A DNA stretch of 64,000 bases from Mycobacterium sp. SMC-8 (GTDB lineage Bacteria > Actinomycetota > Actinomycetes > Mycobacteriales > Mycobacteriaceae). The number at the start of each line of letters is the position of its first letter. Position 1 is the first letter of the stretch. The notes beneath the pieces were generated by a model. It was not told the origin of the DNA and searched no databases. It saw only the letters and a program-made list of their open reading frames with translations. A program made the position numbers and the translations under genes. The stretch spans positions 310,001-374,000 of the forward strand of contig NZ_CP079865.1 of NCBI RefSeq assembly GCF_025263565.1, in the 5' to 3' direction. This document shows, in pieces, positions 1 to 9,246 of the stretch.

Positions 1-77
1 GCGGCCAGCACCGCGTCGTCGACCATCGTGGGAGGCACCGCGCCGACCAGCGCGCACAGCGCCAAGCGGTCGGACAT
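1..77 (-). CDS. 5' end of a leftward gene, possibly an IS4-type transposase
   Basis: Only the first 25 codons are inside the window; the gene runs off the left edge. The peptide starts MSDRLALCALVGAVPP and continues TMVDDAVLA. A start of the form SDR-x-ALG-L followed by a PP-x-x-VD-x-VLA segment resembles the N-terminal domain of IS4-family transposases (Nterm_IS4). That is weak evidence from so few residues, and a host gene divergent from the regulators to the right is also possible. Confidence 0.35.
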   Translation of the reverse strand, partial: MSDRLALCALVGAVPPTMVDDAVLA

Positions 78-138
78 GGTGAACACCTCGGCACCCGCCT
101 TAAGTCAATTCCGGAATGGGTCTGTGCGTTCAGAGTTT

Positions 139-180
139 ACGCATGCGTTACTCGAACCAATTCTCATACATTGGTCGAGT
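139..180. promoter_or_regulatory. dyad-rich promoter region of the GntR pair
   Basis: The region between the leftward gene and the first GntR gene holds a perfect palindrome ACGCATGCGT (139-148). Next to it is a longer inverted repeat, ACTCGAACCAAT (150-161) against ATTGGTCGAGT (170-180), with one unpaired base. A further ATTGGT lies about 40 bases downstream. FadR/FCD-type GntR proteins usually bind short dyads in their own promoters, so this is a candidate autoregulatory operator. The assignment is inferred from position only. Confidence 0.4.
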
Positions 181-261
181 TATGTTGGCTTACTCACTAG
201 TGCCGCCCAATACGGTCGCATTGGTTACAGTGAACGCACTCGGCACACGAAAGGGGGACTG

Positions 262-948
262 ATGAGCGGCGGAGCCATGCCGGTGGTCGATCGTGACATC
301 CGACGGCTCATCGACGAGTGGGTCGCTGCCGCACATCTCCCCCGCAACGGCCGGTTGCCGGCCGAGCGCCACCTCGCGGACCAACTCGGTTGCACCCGAG
401 CTCAGGTGCGCCGCGTGATGGCCCAGCTCGAACGGGAGGGCCGGGTGGTACGCGAGGTCGGCCGCGGAACGTTCCTCGTCGCCGACGGCGACGAGGCTGC
501 GCCGTCCGGCACTTCGGGTGCCGGCGGGTCGTTTGCGCCGGCGGCGATCATGACTGCGTCATTGCTGTTCGAGCCCGAGGTGGTGTCGGTGGCGGCGTTG
601 GCCGCCACCGAGGAAGATTTCGCCGAACTGCGTCGCTGCCTTGCCCGGGGAGAAGCGGCCACCGACTACGAATCCTTCGAACAGTGGGACATCACCCTGC
701 ACCACGCGTTCGCGGTGGCCACTCATAATCCGCAGATCGTGGCGATGGTCGACGTGCTGAACTCGACACGCAACAACCCGGTATGGGGCCGGCTCAAGCG
801 TGACGGCTACACCCCCGAGAACCGAGCCACCATCGAACGCGAACATCAGGAGATCGTCGAGGCGCTGATACAGCGGGACCGGCGCCGGGCGGCCACCGCG
901 ATGACCGATCACCTTCGCTTCGTGCGGTCGGTGGTGACCGGGCAATGA
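262..948 (+). CDS. GntR-family regulator, FadR/FCD subfamily (first of tandem pair)
   Basis: A 228-residue DNA-binding regulator. An N-terminal winged helix (about residues 10-75) contains the GntR signature LPAERHLADQLG followed by VREVGRGTFLV. An all-helical FCD ligand-binding domain follows, with WDITLHHAFAVATHNP near residue 145, where such proteins bind a metal and an organic acid. The start at 262 is chosen because AAAGGGGG lies 5-12 bases upstream; the open frame extends further up but without a ribosome site. It overlaps the next gene by four bases (ATGA). No metabolic gene follows on the same strand, so its ligand is unknown. Confidence 0.85.
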   Translation: MSGGAMPVVDRDIRRLIDEWVAAAHLPRNGRLPAERHLADQLGCTRAQVRRVMAQLEREGRVVREVGRGTFLVADGDEAAPSGTSGAGGSFAPAAIMTASLLFEPEVVSVAALAATEEDFAELRRCLARGEAATDYESFEQWDITLHHAFAVATHNPQIVAMVDVLNSTRNNPVWGRLKRDGYTPENRATIEREHQEIVEALIQRDRRRAATAMTDHLRFVRSVVTGQ

Positions 949-1625
949 CCGCCCCCGGACCGGAAGCCACCTCGGTCGCGCAATACCTGGACGGTCAGAT
1001 CCTGGCCGGTGCGCTCAAGCCCGGCGGCCGCGTGCCGACCGAGCGTGCGCTGGCGGGCCTGCTCGGGTGCAGTCGCCACGACGTGCGCCGGCAACTCGAC
1101 GTGCTGGAGACCCGAGGGCGGGTCACCCGCGAAGTCGGACGCGGCACCTTCCTGACCCGCGACGGCGCCGGCTCCCCCGCAGCTGTGGCGACGCCGGTGA
1201 GGATCAGCCCACTGGATTTGATCGACGCCCGCGCCGCGTGGGAACCCAACCTGATGACGCTGGTGGCGGTGGCCGCCACCGCCGAGGACTTCGCCGAGAT
1301 CCGAAGGTGCCTGGAACAAGGCGAGGCCGCACGCACACCCGATGAATTCGCGGAGTGGGACATCGCTTTTCACCGCGCGCTGGCCTTGGCCACGCACAAC
1401 TCCGTGGTGGCCGCACTCAACGACATGGTCGAGTCCGGCAGGCGACGATTGGCCGGCAGCGCGCTGGACACCCGCCCGTACACCCCGCAGAACTACGCCG
1501 TGTGCCAGCGTGAGCACCGCGAGATCGCCGAGGCGATCTTCGACCGTGACGCCACCAGAAGCCGCGAGGCGATGCGTCATCACCTGCAGACCGTCCGCGG
1601 GCAACTGCTCGCAGGACTGCCCTGA
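945..1625 (+). CDS. GntR-family regulator, FadR/FCD subfamily (second of tandem pair)
   Basis: A 226-residue paralogue of the preceding gene, translationally coupled through an ATGA overlap. It has the same order of parts: winged helix with VPTERALAGLLGCSRHDVRRQL and EVGRGTFL, then an FCD domain with AEWDIAFHRALALATHN. The two proteins share motif spacing throughout and probably arose by tandem duplication; they may heterodimerise. Neither sits beside an obvious catabolic operon on its own strand, and the next gene is a convergent lipoprotein, so the regulated pathway cannot be read from context. Confidence 0.85.
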   Translation: MTAPGPEATSVAQYLDGQILAGALKPGGRVPTERALAGLLGCSRHDVRRQLDVLETRGRVTREVGRGTFLTRDGAGSPAAVATPVRISPLDLIDARAAWEPNLMTLVAVAATAEDFAEIRRCLEQGEAARTPDEFAEWDIAFHRALALATHNSVVAALNDMVESGRRRLAGSALDTRPYTPQNYAVCQREHREIAEAIFDRDATRSREAMRHHLQTVRGQLLAGLP

Positions 1626-1654
1626 TCCGCCAGAACGCTTGTCGGAGAGGGTGA

Positions 1655-2332
1655 TCAGCGGCTGCCGGGAGGCAGCATCTGGAACCCGCCGAGGATCCGG
1701 TCGGCGTCCCGCCGGTAATCCGGGTCCTGCTCGTCGGCGCTCTGCACCGTGATCGCCACACCGTATGTCCGGCCTTCACTGACCATCACGGCGCTGAGCA
1801 GGTCGGCCCGGCGTGGCTTCAGACCGGGCAGCAGAGGCGACAGGTAGTGCCCGCGCACGGCGGGCAACCCGCACAACGTGGTGTCCGTCAGCGTCAGATC
1901 GGTGACGCCCAGCTGGGACACCTGGCGGCGTTGATCGGCGAAGAACTCCTCCGGGGCGATCTCACCGCGGTGCGACTCCAGGGTCACCACCGCGGTCGGC
2001 GCGATCCCACCGGCCGCGAGCCCGTCGTTGCGCATGACGAACCGGATCATCGGCGAGTCCAGCGCGGTGATCCGCTTCCAGCCGTCGGGCTGCGGAATAC
2101 GAAGCACCGGTTCGGTGTCGGACGCCGGACCGCGCGGCGGCGGGACGTCGGCGAGCTTGCTGTCCACGGGAGTGCACAGATCGACCGACGCGTACGAGCC
2201 GAACGGTGTGCCGGGTTCCACGGCCACCGCCCGCGCGTCGTCGACCACTCTTGTACACGACGACACCAGCGCCGCCACCGTCATGACGGTGGCCGCGAAC
2301 ACGCGGCGCCGCAGCAAGGGCGAGATCTTCAC
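1655..2332 (-). CDS. LpqN/LpqT-like lipoprotein
   Basis: A 225-residue secreted lipoprotein. The N-terminus has basic residues (MKISPLLRRR), a hydrophobic stretch and a lipobox ending LVSSC at about residues 22-26, so Cys26 should be lipidated and the protein anchored on the outer face of the membrane. The remainder, with WKRI near residue 86 and a central VTLESH segment, has the size and pattern of the mycobacterial LpqN/LpqT family, whose role is poorly defined. It starts 11 bases beyond the purH stop on the same strand and is probably the last gene of the DUF5336-perM-purN-purH operon. Confidence 0.75.
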   Translation of the reverse strand: MKISPLLRRRVFAATVMTVAALVSSCTRVVDDARAVAVEPGTPFGSYASVDLCTPVDSKLADVPPPRGPASDTEPVLRIPQPDGWKRITALDSPMIRFVMRNDGLAAGGIAPTAVVTLESHRGEIAPEEFFADQRRQVSQLGVTDLTLTDTTLCGLPAVRGHYLSPLLPGLKPRRADLLSAVMVSEGRTYGVAITVQSADEQDPDYRRDADRILGGFQMLPPGSR

Positions 2333-2343
2333 CCGATCACCCC

Positions 2344-3930
2344 CTAGTGCGCGAAATGCCTTGCCCCGGTGAGATAGAGCGTGATGCCGGCCGCCTCGGC
2401 AGCTGCGGTCACCTCATCGTCACGCACCGACCCGCCGGGATGCACCACGGCCTTCACCCCCGCCTTGATCAGCGTCTCGAGCCCATCAGGGAATGGGAAG
2501 AAGGCGTCGGAGGCACCGACCGCGCCGCGGGTGCGGTCGCCGGCGCGCTCGACCGCGAGCCTGGCCGCGTCCACCCGGTTGACCTGCCCCATCCCCACAC
2601 CGACCGTCGCGCCGTCCTTGGCCAGCACGATCGCGTTCGACTTGACCGCGCGGCAGGCGCGCCAGGCGAACACAAGATCAGCCAGTGTGGCGGGATCGGC
2701 CGGCGATCCGGTGGCCAGCGTCCAGTTGTTCGGGTCGTCACCGCTGGCATCCAGAGCGTCGCGCTGCTGCACCAGCAGCCCGCCGCTGACCTGGCGAAAC
2801 TCGGTGCCGCCCGGCTGCGGTTCGGAGGCGAGCAGCACCCGGATGTTCTTCTTGCCCGACAGCACCTCGACGGCGCCCGGCTCGTAGGCCGGAGCGATGA
2901 TCACCTCGGTGAAGATCCCGGCGACCGTCTCGGCCATCTCGACGGTGACCTCGGTGTTGGCCGCGATGACCCCACCGAAGGCTGACAGCGGGTCACAGTC
3001 ATGGGCCTTGCGGTGCGCATCGGCCACCGACACCGACGAGACCGCGATGCCACAGGGGTTGGCGTGCTTGATGATCGCCACGCAGATGTCCTCGTGGTCG
3101 AATGCGGCGCGCCACGCGGCATCGGCGTCGGTGTAGTTGTTGTAGGACATCTCCTTGCCGTGCAGCTGCTCGGCCTGGGCCAGGCCCGGCCAGCCGCTGT
3201 CGTCGCGATACAGCGCCGCCTGCTGATGCGGATTCTCGCCGTACCGCAGCACCGCAGACCGGTGGAACGTCAAACCGACCCAGGGCGGCAGCTCGGTCGA
3301 CGCAGCGTCGTGCTCAGGAGCCAGCACCGACTCCATCCAGGACGCGACCGCGACGTCGTACTCCGCGGTGTGCCGGAACGCCAACGCCGCCAGCTTCTTC
3401 CGCTCCGCATAGGTGAATCCGCCGGCCCGCACCGCGGCCAGCACACCGTCGTACCCGAGCGGCTCGACCACCACGGCGACACTCGGATGGTTCTTGGCCG
3501 CCGCCCGCACCATCGACGGACCACCGATGTCGATCTGTTCCACGCACTCGTCGACACCGGCCCCGGAGGCGACGGTCTGGGTGAACGGGTAAAGGTTCAC
3601 CACCACGAGTTCGAAGGCCGCCACACCGAGCGCTTCGAGCGCCGAAACATGTTCGGGTTTGCGCTGATCGGCAAGCAGCCCGGCGTGCACGTGTGGGTGC
3701 AGAGTCTTCACGCGCCCGTCCAGCACCTCGGGGAAGCCGGTGACGTCCTCGACCGGGGTCACCGGAACACCGGCGCCGGCAATGGTTTTCGCGGTCGACC
3801 CGGTCGACACGATCTCGACACCCGCCGCATGCAGTCCCTGGGCGAGCGGAACGAGGCCGGTCTTGTCGTAGACGCTGATCAGCGCGCGGCGGATCGGCCG
3901 CCGGAACACCTCGTCGTCGTTGTCGCTCAT
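2344..3930 (-). CDS. purH: bifunctional AICAR transformylase / IMP cyclohydrolase PurH
   Basis: 528 residues, normal length for PurH, the cytoplasmic enzyme for the last two steps of purine synthesis: AICAR + 10-formyl-THF to FAICAR, then ring closure to IMP. The N-terminal MGS-like cyclohydrolase domain (about 1-200) shows [26 protein letters not shown] and HAGLL. The C-terminal transformylase domain has the catalytic KHANPCG motif near residue 290. ATG lies inside the end of purN (four-base overlap), so the two purine genes are translationally coupled. Confidence 0.97.
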   Translation of the reverse strand: MSDNDDEVFRRPIRRALISVYDKTGLVPLAQGLHAAGVEIVSTGSTAKTIAGAGVPVTPVEDVTGFPEVLDGRVKTLHPHVHAGLLADQRKPEHVSALEALGVAAFELVVVNLYPFTQTVASGAGVDECVEQIDIGGPSMVRAAAKNHPSVAVVVEPLGYDGVLAAVRAGGFTYAERKKLAALAFRHTAEYDVAVASWMESVLAPEHDAASTELPPWVGLTFHRSAVLRYGENPHQQAALYRDDSGWPGLAQAEQLHGKEMSYNNYTDADAAWRAAFDHEDICVAIIKHANPCGIAVSSVSVADAHRKAHDCDPLSAFGGVIAANTEVTVEMAETVAGIFTEVIIAPAYEPGAVEVLSGKKNIRVLLASEPQPGGTEFRQVSGGLLVQQRDALDASGDDPNNWTLATGSPADPATLADLVFAWRACRAVKSNAIVLAKDGATVGVGMGQVNRVDAARLAVERAGDRTRGAVGASDAFFPFPDGLETLIKAGVKAVVHPGGSVRDDEVTAAAEAAGITLYLTGARHFAH

Positions 3931-4586
3931 CCTAGGGTCGCCTTTCGTCCTGTCCGGGTCACGCCGCGGGTTGCCACCGCCGCCACCACATCCACCAGAA
4001 GTTGTCGTTCGATCACCTTGATCCGCTCGTGCAGGGTCGACTCGTCGTCGCCGTCGAGGACCTGCACCGCCCGCTGAGCGACGATCGGTCCGGTGTCGGT
4101 GCCCTCATCCACGAGATGAACCGTGCACCCGGTGACCCGCACCCCGTAGGCCAGCGCATCGCGCACTGCGTGGGCGCCGGGAAACGCCGGAAGCAGCGCC
4201 GGGTGGGTGTTGAGCACCCGCCCCGGAAATGATGAAAGAAACCTCGGGCCAAGGATTTTCATGAACCCGGCCGACACCACCACGTCGGGCCGGTGGGCGG
4301 CGGTTGCGGCGGTCAGCGCGGCGTCCCACGCGGCACGGTCGGCGTACTCGCTCAGCGGCACGGTGAACGTCGGTACCGCCGCTCCGGCCGCGATGTCCAG
4401 CGCGGCACACGCCCGATCGGTGCCGACCGCCACCACCCGGGCCGGGTAGTCACCGACAGCCGAGTTCAGCAGAGATGCCAGCAGCGAACCGGTGCCCGAA
4501 GCCAGCACGACAAGCCGCGCGTCCGGCGCGCTCGGGGGTACGCGCAGGCACGACTGCTCTTCGCGTCGGCCGGCCTCCAGTTGCAC
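3927..4586 (-). CDS. purN: phosphoribosylglycinamide formyltransferase PurN
   Basis: Transfers the formyl group of 10-formyl-THF to GAR, the third step of purine synthesis. The Rossmann-type start [16 protein letters not shown], the catalytic segment [13 protein letters not shown] and the DEGTDTGPI motif identify it. At 219 residues from the ATG it is normal length; a GTG at 4541 ([16 protein letters not shown]) is an alternative start. It lies 9 bases after perM and overlaps purH by four bases, so all three are probably one transcript. Confidence 0.95.
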   Translation of the reverse strand: MQLEAGRREEQSCLRVPPSAPDARLVVLASGTGSLLASLLNSAVGDYPARVVAVGTDRACAALDIAAGAAVPTFTVPLSEYADRAAWDAALTAATAAHRPDVVVSAGFMKILGPRFLSSFPGRVLNTHPALLPAFPGAHAVRDALAYGVRVTGCTVHLVDEGTDTGPIVAQRAVQVLDGDDESTLHERIKVIERQLLVDVVAAVATRGVTRTGRKATLG

Positions 4587-4595
4587 GCTGAAAGC

Positions 4596-6044
4596 CTAGT
4601 GGTCGCGGCGTTCGCGTTCGCCGCCGCTGTCGGTGTCGTGACCGTCGCGGTCTACGACGCCCCGGCCATCTCTTTCGTCTACGACGCCCCGGCCATCTCT
4701 TTCGTCTACGACGAAGTGCTCCTCCGGGTCGAACTCTTCAAGCGGCAGACCCCCGACCGGTCCGGCCGGCTCGGCCGCGGCATCGGCGGGCCCGGCGTCG
4801 ACGACGATCTCGTCGGTCTGCGGTTGCGCGTCCTCTTCCAGGCCAGAAGTCGTTTGCGCCCCGTCGTCCACGTCGTCGGGCTCATCGACGGTGGATACGT
4901 CGACCGGCTTCGGAGTGCGGACCCGCGGAGTGACCCCGCCCGACATCACGACGGTCAGCGCACCGATCCCGAGCATCCACAGGAACACCGCGGGGCCGAA
5001 CGTGGTCTGGTCGACCCCGATGTCGCCGAAGTTGCCCAGAGGGCCCCCGCCGGCCTCGGCGAGCAGCGCCATCACCGCGGCCGCGGCTGCGGCGGCGACG
5101 ACGACCTTCAGGAGCGCCGGCCCCAGCGGCAGCGGGCGGCGCGCGCACTGCTGGCCGAGCGCCACCCCGGAGACGGCCGCAGTGATCATCAGCGCCACCC
5201 ACACCGGACCGAGCGGCGGCGTCGGCACCGCCGCCAGCACCGGTAGCGCCGGGATATCCCCGCCGAACACGGTGAATGAACTGAACGTCGCCAATCCGAC
5301 GTGGGCACTGGACCCCACCGCCACCGCGGAGGCGCCGACCATCACATTGGGCAGGTACAGCACCGACAGCACCATCAGGCTGAGCTGCCCGAACATCGAG
5401 TCCGTGATGGAGAACAGGTCGTGCATGGTCGACCAGTGCACGATCAGCGATCCGGCGACGATCGCACCGGACAACCCCATCAAGGTGAGCACACCGGCCG
5501 CAGCCGCCCGCAGGGATTCCGGAAGCCACTTCGGCAGCGGAGTCGAGGCCAGCAACGGGCCGCCGACCCGCGAGCCGACGCCGAGCACCGCACCGATCGC
5601 GTGCACCGCGAACACCGACCCGAACGCGTGCAGCGCGTCCGGGGTCTGCAGTTCGGTGAGCACCGAGGCGGCGTCATGGATCACCGCCAGGCAGATCGCG
5701 GCGATCAGCACGGGACCGCCCAGCGCCGACGCCACCACCCAGCGGGTGACGAACCACGATGTGCCCGCCGCCGCAGCGGTGGTGCGCGCGGTGCCGTAGA
5801 TCATCACCAGGACCGGCAGCAGCGGCATCACCCCAAGGGCGCTGCCGCCGATCGACACCGGGACCTGGTGCACACCCAGCCACATGCTGGCGATGGCGCC
5901 GAGAGTGCCTGTCATGTCGCTGTTGGCGATCACCAGCTGCAGCAGCACCACCGCAGCGATCACCAGCAACGCGACGAGAGAGGGTCCGAACGCGACCCGC
6001 AGCAGGTCACGCGCCTGGCGTGTGCCGACTGGCCGGGTGCTCAC
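4596..6044 (-). CDS. perM: PerM-like cell-division membrane protein (DUF6350)
   Basis: A polytopic membrane protein of about 482 residues with roughly ten hydrophobic segments and an acidic, hydrophilic C-terminal tail of about 95 residues. Position next to purN matches PerM (Rv0955), a protein reported to support FtsB and cell division in M. tuberculosis. I chose the GTG at 6044, which has GAGGAG upstream; the frame is open to 6092. The tail carries a nine-residue duplication, DERDGRGVV twice then VDRDG, encoded by two identical 27-base units at 4651-4704. The DUF5336 gene 60 bases upstream belongs to the same operon. Confidence 0.85.
   Translation of the reverse strand: MSTRPVGTRQARDLLRVAFGPSLVALLVIAAVVLLQLVIANSDMTGTLGAIASMWLGVHQVPVSIGGSALGVMPLLPVLVMIYGTARTTAAAAGTSWFVTRWVVASALGGPVLIAAICLAVIHDAASVLTELQTPDALHAFGSVFAVHAIGAVLGVGSRVGGPLLASTPLPKWLPESLRAAAAGVLTLMGLSGAIVAGSLIVHWSTMHDLFSITDSMFGQLSLMVLSVLYLPNVMVGASAVAVGSSAHVGLATFSSFTVFGGDIPALPVLAAVPTPPLGPVWVALMITAAVSGVALGQQCARRPLPLGPALLKVVVAAAAAAAVMALLAEAGGGPLGNFGDIGVDQTTFGPAVFLWMLGIGALTVVMSGGVTPRVRTPKPVDVSTVDEPDDVDDGAQTTSGLEEDAQPQTDEIVVDAGPADAAAEPAGPVGGLPLEEFDPEEHFVVDERDGRGVVDERDGRGVVDRDGHDTDSGGERERRDH
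4651..4704. repeat. two tandem identical 27-bp units inside perM
   Basis: Two exact copies of a 27-base unit lie at 4651-4677 and 4678-4704, followed by a partial third (TCTACGACG). The unit is a multiple of three and keeps the reading frame, adding a charged nine-residue repeat to the cytosolic or surface tail of PerM. It looks like a recent slippage duplication and could vary in copy number between strains. Confidence 0.9.
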
Positions 6045-6104
6045 AGGTTGGGCCGCTCCTCGCAGGCGCTCGGGCGCGCGACGTTCGCGCACGCGCGGCT
6101 CAGA

Positions 6105-6959
6105 CTACGACGACGACTGACCCGACTGCGAGGATGACGGCGGCTGGTGTTGCGTGGGCACATGGGTGGTCGGCGTGTCGCTTGCCGGCGGCTGACCGTA
6201 GGTGGGGAAACCCGTGGGCGGGGTCGGCGGTCCCGACGGGGCGGACTGCCCGGACGGGGATGCGGCCGGGAAGCCACCGGTGCCCGGGTAGCCGCTGCCG
6301 CCGTACTGCGACGGGTAGCCGGGACGCTGGTGCTGCGGGAGCTGCTGGTGCTGCCCCTGGCCGGTGTGCGGCCCCTGCTGGCCGTAGTAGCCGTACTGCC
6401 CGTAGGACTGCGGCTGCTCATACTTCGGCCGCGGCGCCGGCGGAGTGATGATGCCGGAATCGAACAGCAGCACGACGACCGCGGTGGCCGCCTGCAGCAG
6501 GGTGAACGCAACGGCCAGGTACAGGCCCCAGCCGATCGAGGCCTCGGAGGGCTTGTTGATGACCTCTGCCAGCACGAGCAGGAAGCCCAGCACGGCGGCT
6601 ACCGCGGCGACGGCGACGAAGTTGCGCTGCCGGGGCAGCAGACCGACCCCGGCGAGCAGGCCCGCCACCACCGCGGCGATGACTGCGAAGAACACGCCGA
6701 AGGAGCTGGCGGTCAGCGGACGGAAATCGGGGAAGTCCGACGACGCGACAGTGAATTGGGGGCCGAAGCTGGACAGGTACACCAGCAGGCCGAGGACCGC
6801 GACGGCGGCGCTGAGAGAGAAGGGCAGCCGGCTCGGACCGTCTGCGGCCGGTTCGGCGTCAGGAACCCGACCGAACTGCTGAGTCGGCGCCGTGAACTGC
6901 GTGGTGGGCTGCTGACCGGGAAATCCAGGACCTCCGGGCGCGCCTTGTGGGTACGACAT
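6105..6959 (-). CDS. DUF5336 / 34-kDa antigen-like membrane protein
   Basis: 284 residues. A Pro/Gly/Gln-rich N-terminus (MSYPQGAPGGPGFPGQQP) is followed by four membrane segments between about residues 47 and 165, then a low-complexity Gln/Gly/Tyr/Pro-rich tail ending SSSQSGQSSS. This arrangement and position match Rv0954, reported as part of the mycobacterial divisome. Head of the leftward operon into perM and the purine genes, so a division-related membrane pair is co-transcribed with IMP synthesis. Confidence 0.85.
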   Translation of the reverse strand: MSYPQGAPGGPGFPGQQPTTQFTAPTQQFGRVPDAEPAADGPSRLPFSLSAAVAVLGLLVYLSSFGPQFTVASSDFPDFRPLTASSFGVFFAVIAAVVAGLLAGVGLLPRQRNFVAVAAVAAVLGFLLVLAEVINKPSEASIGWGLYLAVAFTLLQAATAVVVLLFDSGIITPPAPRPKYEQPQSYGQYGYYGQQGPHTGQGQHQQLPQHQRPGYPSQYGGSGYPGTGGFPAASPSGQSAPSGPPTPPTGFPTYGQPPASDTPTTHVPTQHQPPSSSQSGQSSS

Positions 6960-7121
6960 GACCTCTCCTGTGCTGTGCGGGCGTCGGAACCGACGGTGCC
7001 GCCATCAGGGCGACAGTCGACGTCGATCAATCCGCCTGAGCGATTCGATAAACCACGCTAGCGCACCGCGGGGTGGGCCTGTCACTTCGTCACCGGCCCG
7101 CACCCTCGCCCCGGGCCCGTG

Positions 7122-8261
7122 CTACGCGGACGCCAGCACGGGCGAATCAGCCGACGCCTGCTCGGCGTTCTCGATCTCGCGCACCAGCGGCAGAACCCGC
7201 GCCCCGAAGTACTCGATCTCCTCCTGAAAGTGCAGGAAGCCGCCCAGGATCAGGTCGACGCCACGCTTGCGGTACGCCGCGATGCGTTCGGCGATCTGCT
7301 CCGGCGTGCCGATCAGCCGGGTGCGGAAACCGTCGTTGTACTGCACCAGGTCCTCGAAGGTGGAGTCGGCCCACATCCCCTTCTTGTCGCTGGTCGAGTT
7401 GCCGGCCTGCTGCACCGCACCGCGGAAACCCTCGACCGCCGGCTTGTTCGCCTTGGCGATGATCTCCTTGAGGGTCTCCCGGGCCTCTTTCTCGGTGTCT
7501 CTGGCGATGATGAAGCCGTTGAGCCCGAAGCTGACCTCACGGCCCGCTGGAGCGGCACTGCGGGCGTGGTCGCGCACCTCCACCAACTGCTCGGTGACCC
7601 CGTCGAAGTCCTTGCCGTTGGAGAAGTACCAGTCGGCGTAGTAGCCGCCGTTGCGGCGGGCGGCGGTCGAGTTGCCGCCTTGGAACAGCTCCGGATTGGG
7701 TCGCTCAGGGGTGTTGGCGGGTTTGGGTTTCAAGGTGAAATCGTGGATGCGGTAGAAGTCGCCGCGGAAATCCACGTCGTCCTCGGTCCAGATCTTGCGC
7801 AGGACCTGCAGGAACTCCGCGCTGCGCCGGTAGCGCTCGTCGTGTTCCAGCCACGGTTCGCCCAGGTGGGTGAACTCGTCTTTGAACCAGCCGCTGACGA
7901 CGTTGACGGCGAAGCGGCCACCGGAGAGCTGATCGGCGGTGGCCCCGAGCTTGGCCAGCACGGCCGGCTGCCACAACCCTGGGTGCACGGCCGCGATGAC
8001 CTTGAGCCGTTCGGTGGCAAGCAGCAGCGCAAGACTGAAGCTGGTCGATTCGTGCTGGTACTCGGCGCCGTAGCTGGCTTCGTACCGCACCTGCGACAGC
8101 GCGTATTCGAAGCCGTTGTTCTCCGCGGTGCGGGCGAGTTTCCGGTTGTAGTCGTAGTTCCAGTCGGTGCGCTGCTCGATGTCACTGGTGACCAGGCCAC
8201 CGCTGACGTTGGGCACCCAGTACGCGAACTTGACGTGGTCGGCGATGCGTTCGGTGGTCAT
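7122..8261 (-). CDS. SfnG-like FMN-dependent dimethyl sulfone monooxygenase (LLM class)
   Basis: 379 residues, TIM-barrel of the bacterial luciferase-like superfamily. FAYWVPNVSGGLV at the start, YGAEYQHES, GGRFAVNVVSGWFKDEF, FQGGNSTAARR and the C-terminal GFLHFQEEIEYFG strongly resemble SfnG, which oxidises dimethyl sulfone to methanesulfinate using FMNH2 from a partner reductase. No flavin reductase or sulfonate transporter is adjacent, so the physiological substrate is inferred. It is divergent from the next LLM gene, separated by 119 bases. Start ATG at 8261. Confidence 0.8.
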   Translation of the reverse strand: MTTERIADHVKFAYWVPNVSGGLVTSDIEQRTDWNYDYNRKLARTAENNGFEYALSQVRYEASYGAEYQHESTSFSLALLLATERLKVIAAVHPGLWQPAVLAKLGATADQLSGGRFAVNVVSGWFKDEFTHLGEPWLEHDERYRRSAEFLQVLRKIWTEDDVDFRGDFYRIHDFTLKPKPANTPERPNPELFQGGNSTAARRNGGYYADWYFSNGKDFDGVTEQLVEVRDHARSAAPAGREVSFGLNGFIIARDTEKEARETLKEIIAKANKPAVEGFRGAVQQAGNSTSDKKGMWADSTFEDLVQYNDGFRTRLIGTPEQIAERIAAYRKRGVDLILGGFLHFQEEIEYFGARVLPLVREIENAEQASADSPVLASA

Positions 8262-8357
8262 GGCTAGCCATGCAACCGCCGCAGGGCGGCGCGGTCATCG
8301 GTATGGATCGCGGTGAACCGAAACCACCCGAACCCGACCCCCCTTGCGCCGCCAGAT

Positions 8358-8371
8358 TGGAACACGTTCTA
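8358..8371. promoter_or_regulatory. KstR-type operator
   Basis: TGGAACACGTTCTA fits the KstR consensus TnnAACnnGTTnnA at every fixed position. It ends 9 bases before the ATG of the rightward oxidoreductase, so a bound repressor would sit on the promoter or the transcript start. KstR represses cholesterol and lipid catabolic genes in mycobacteria. Confidence 0.75.
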
Positions 8372-8380
8372 ATTCTCGGC

Positions 8381-9229
8381 ATGAACTACGGGTTGGTGCT
8401 GTTCACCTCGGACCGCGGAATCACACCGGCGGCCGCCGCCAAGCTCGCCGACGAACACGGCTTCGAGACGTTCTACGTGCCCGAACACACCCACATCCCG
8501 ATCAAGCGGCAGGCCGCCCACCCCACCACCGGCGACGAATCCCTGCCCGACGACCGCTACATGCGCACCCTCGACCCATGGGTCTCTCTGGGCACCGCGG
8601 CCGCGGTCACCTCGCGGGTCCGGCTGTCCACGGCGGTGGCACTGCCCGTCGAGCACGACCCCATCACGCTGGCCAAATCCATCGCCACGCTCGATCACCT
8701 CTCGGGCGGGCGGGTCTGCCTGGGCGTCGGTTTCGGCTGGAACACCGACGAGCTGACCGACCACAACGTGCCGCCGGCCCGCCGGCGCACCATGCTGCGC
8801 GAATATCTGGAAGCCATGCGGGCGCTGTGGACCCAGGAGGAAGCCGAGTACGACGGCGAGTTCGTCAAGTTCGGACCGTCCTGGGCGTGGCCCAAGCCGG
8901 TGCAATCACACATCCCGGTTCTCGTCGGCGCCGCCGGCACCGAGAAGAACTTCAAGTGGATCGCGAAGTCCGCCGACGGCTGGATCACCACGCCGCGCGA
9001 CTTCGACATCGACGAGCCCGTCAAGCTGCTGCAGGACACCTGGGCGGCCGCCGGGCGTGACGGCGCCCCGCAGATCGTCGCGCTCGATTTCAAGCCGGAC
9101 CCCGAGAAGCTGGCGCACTGGCGTGAACTCGGCGTCACCGAGGTGCTGTTCGGGCTGCCCGACAGGTCCGAGGCCGACGTCGCCGCCTATGTCGAGCGGC
9201 TGGCCGGGAAGCTCGGCGCCCTGACCTGA
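8381..9229 (+). CDS. LLM-class F420-dependent oxidoreductase (Rv0953c-like)
   Basis: 282 residues; luciferase-like TIM barrel. Start MNYGLVLFTSDRGITP, then FYVPEHTHIP, the family hallmark LDHLSGGRVCLGVGFGW and PVLVGAAGTEKNF. The pattern fits the TIGR03619 group, predicted to use coenzyme F420. The ATG at 8381 is preferred over in-frame upstream starts because the KstR box lies only 9 bases before it, which leaves little or no 5' leader. Position between the DUF5336 gene and sucD matches Rv0953c. Substrate unknown; the KstR box suggests a lipid or sterol intermediate. Confidence 0.8.
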   Translation: MNYGLVLFTSDRGITPAAAAKLADEHGFETFYVPEHTHIPIKRQAAHPTTGDESLPDDRYMRTLDPWVSLGTAAAVTSRVRLSTAVALPVEHDPITLAKSIATLDHLSGGRVCLGVGFGWNTDELTDHNVPPARRRTMLREYLEAMRALWTQEEAEYDGEFVKFGPSWAWPKPVQSHIPVLVGAAGTEKNFKWIAKSADGWITTPRDFDIDEPVKLLQDTWAAAGRDGAPQIVALDFKPDPEKLAHWRELGVTEVLFGLPDRSEADVAAYVERLAGKLGALT

Positions 9230-9246
9230 GTCCACCGGTCGCGGCG

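Noticed and set aside
4651..4704. Tandem repeat as a CRISPR seed
   Set aside because: Only two adjoining copies with no spacers, inside a coding frame, and no cas genes in the window.
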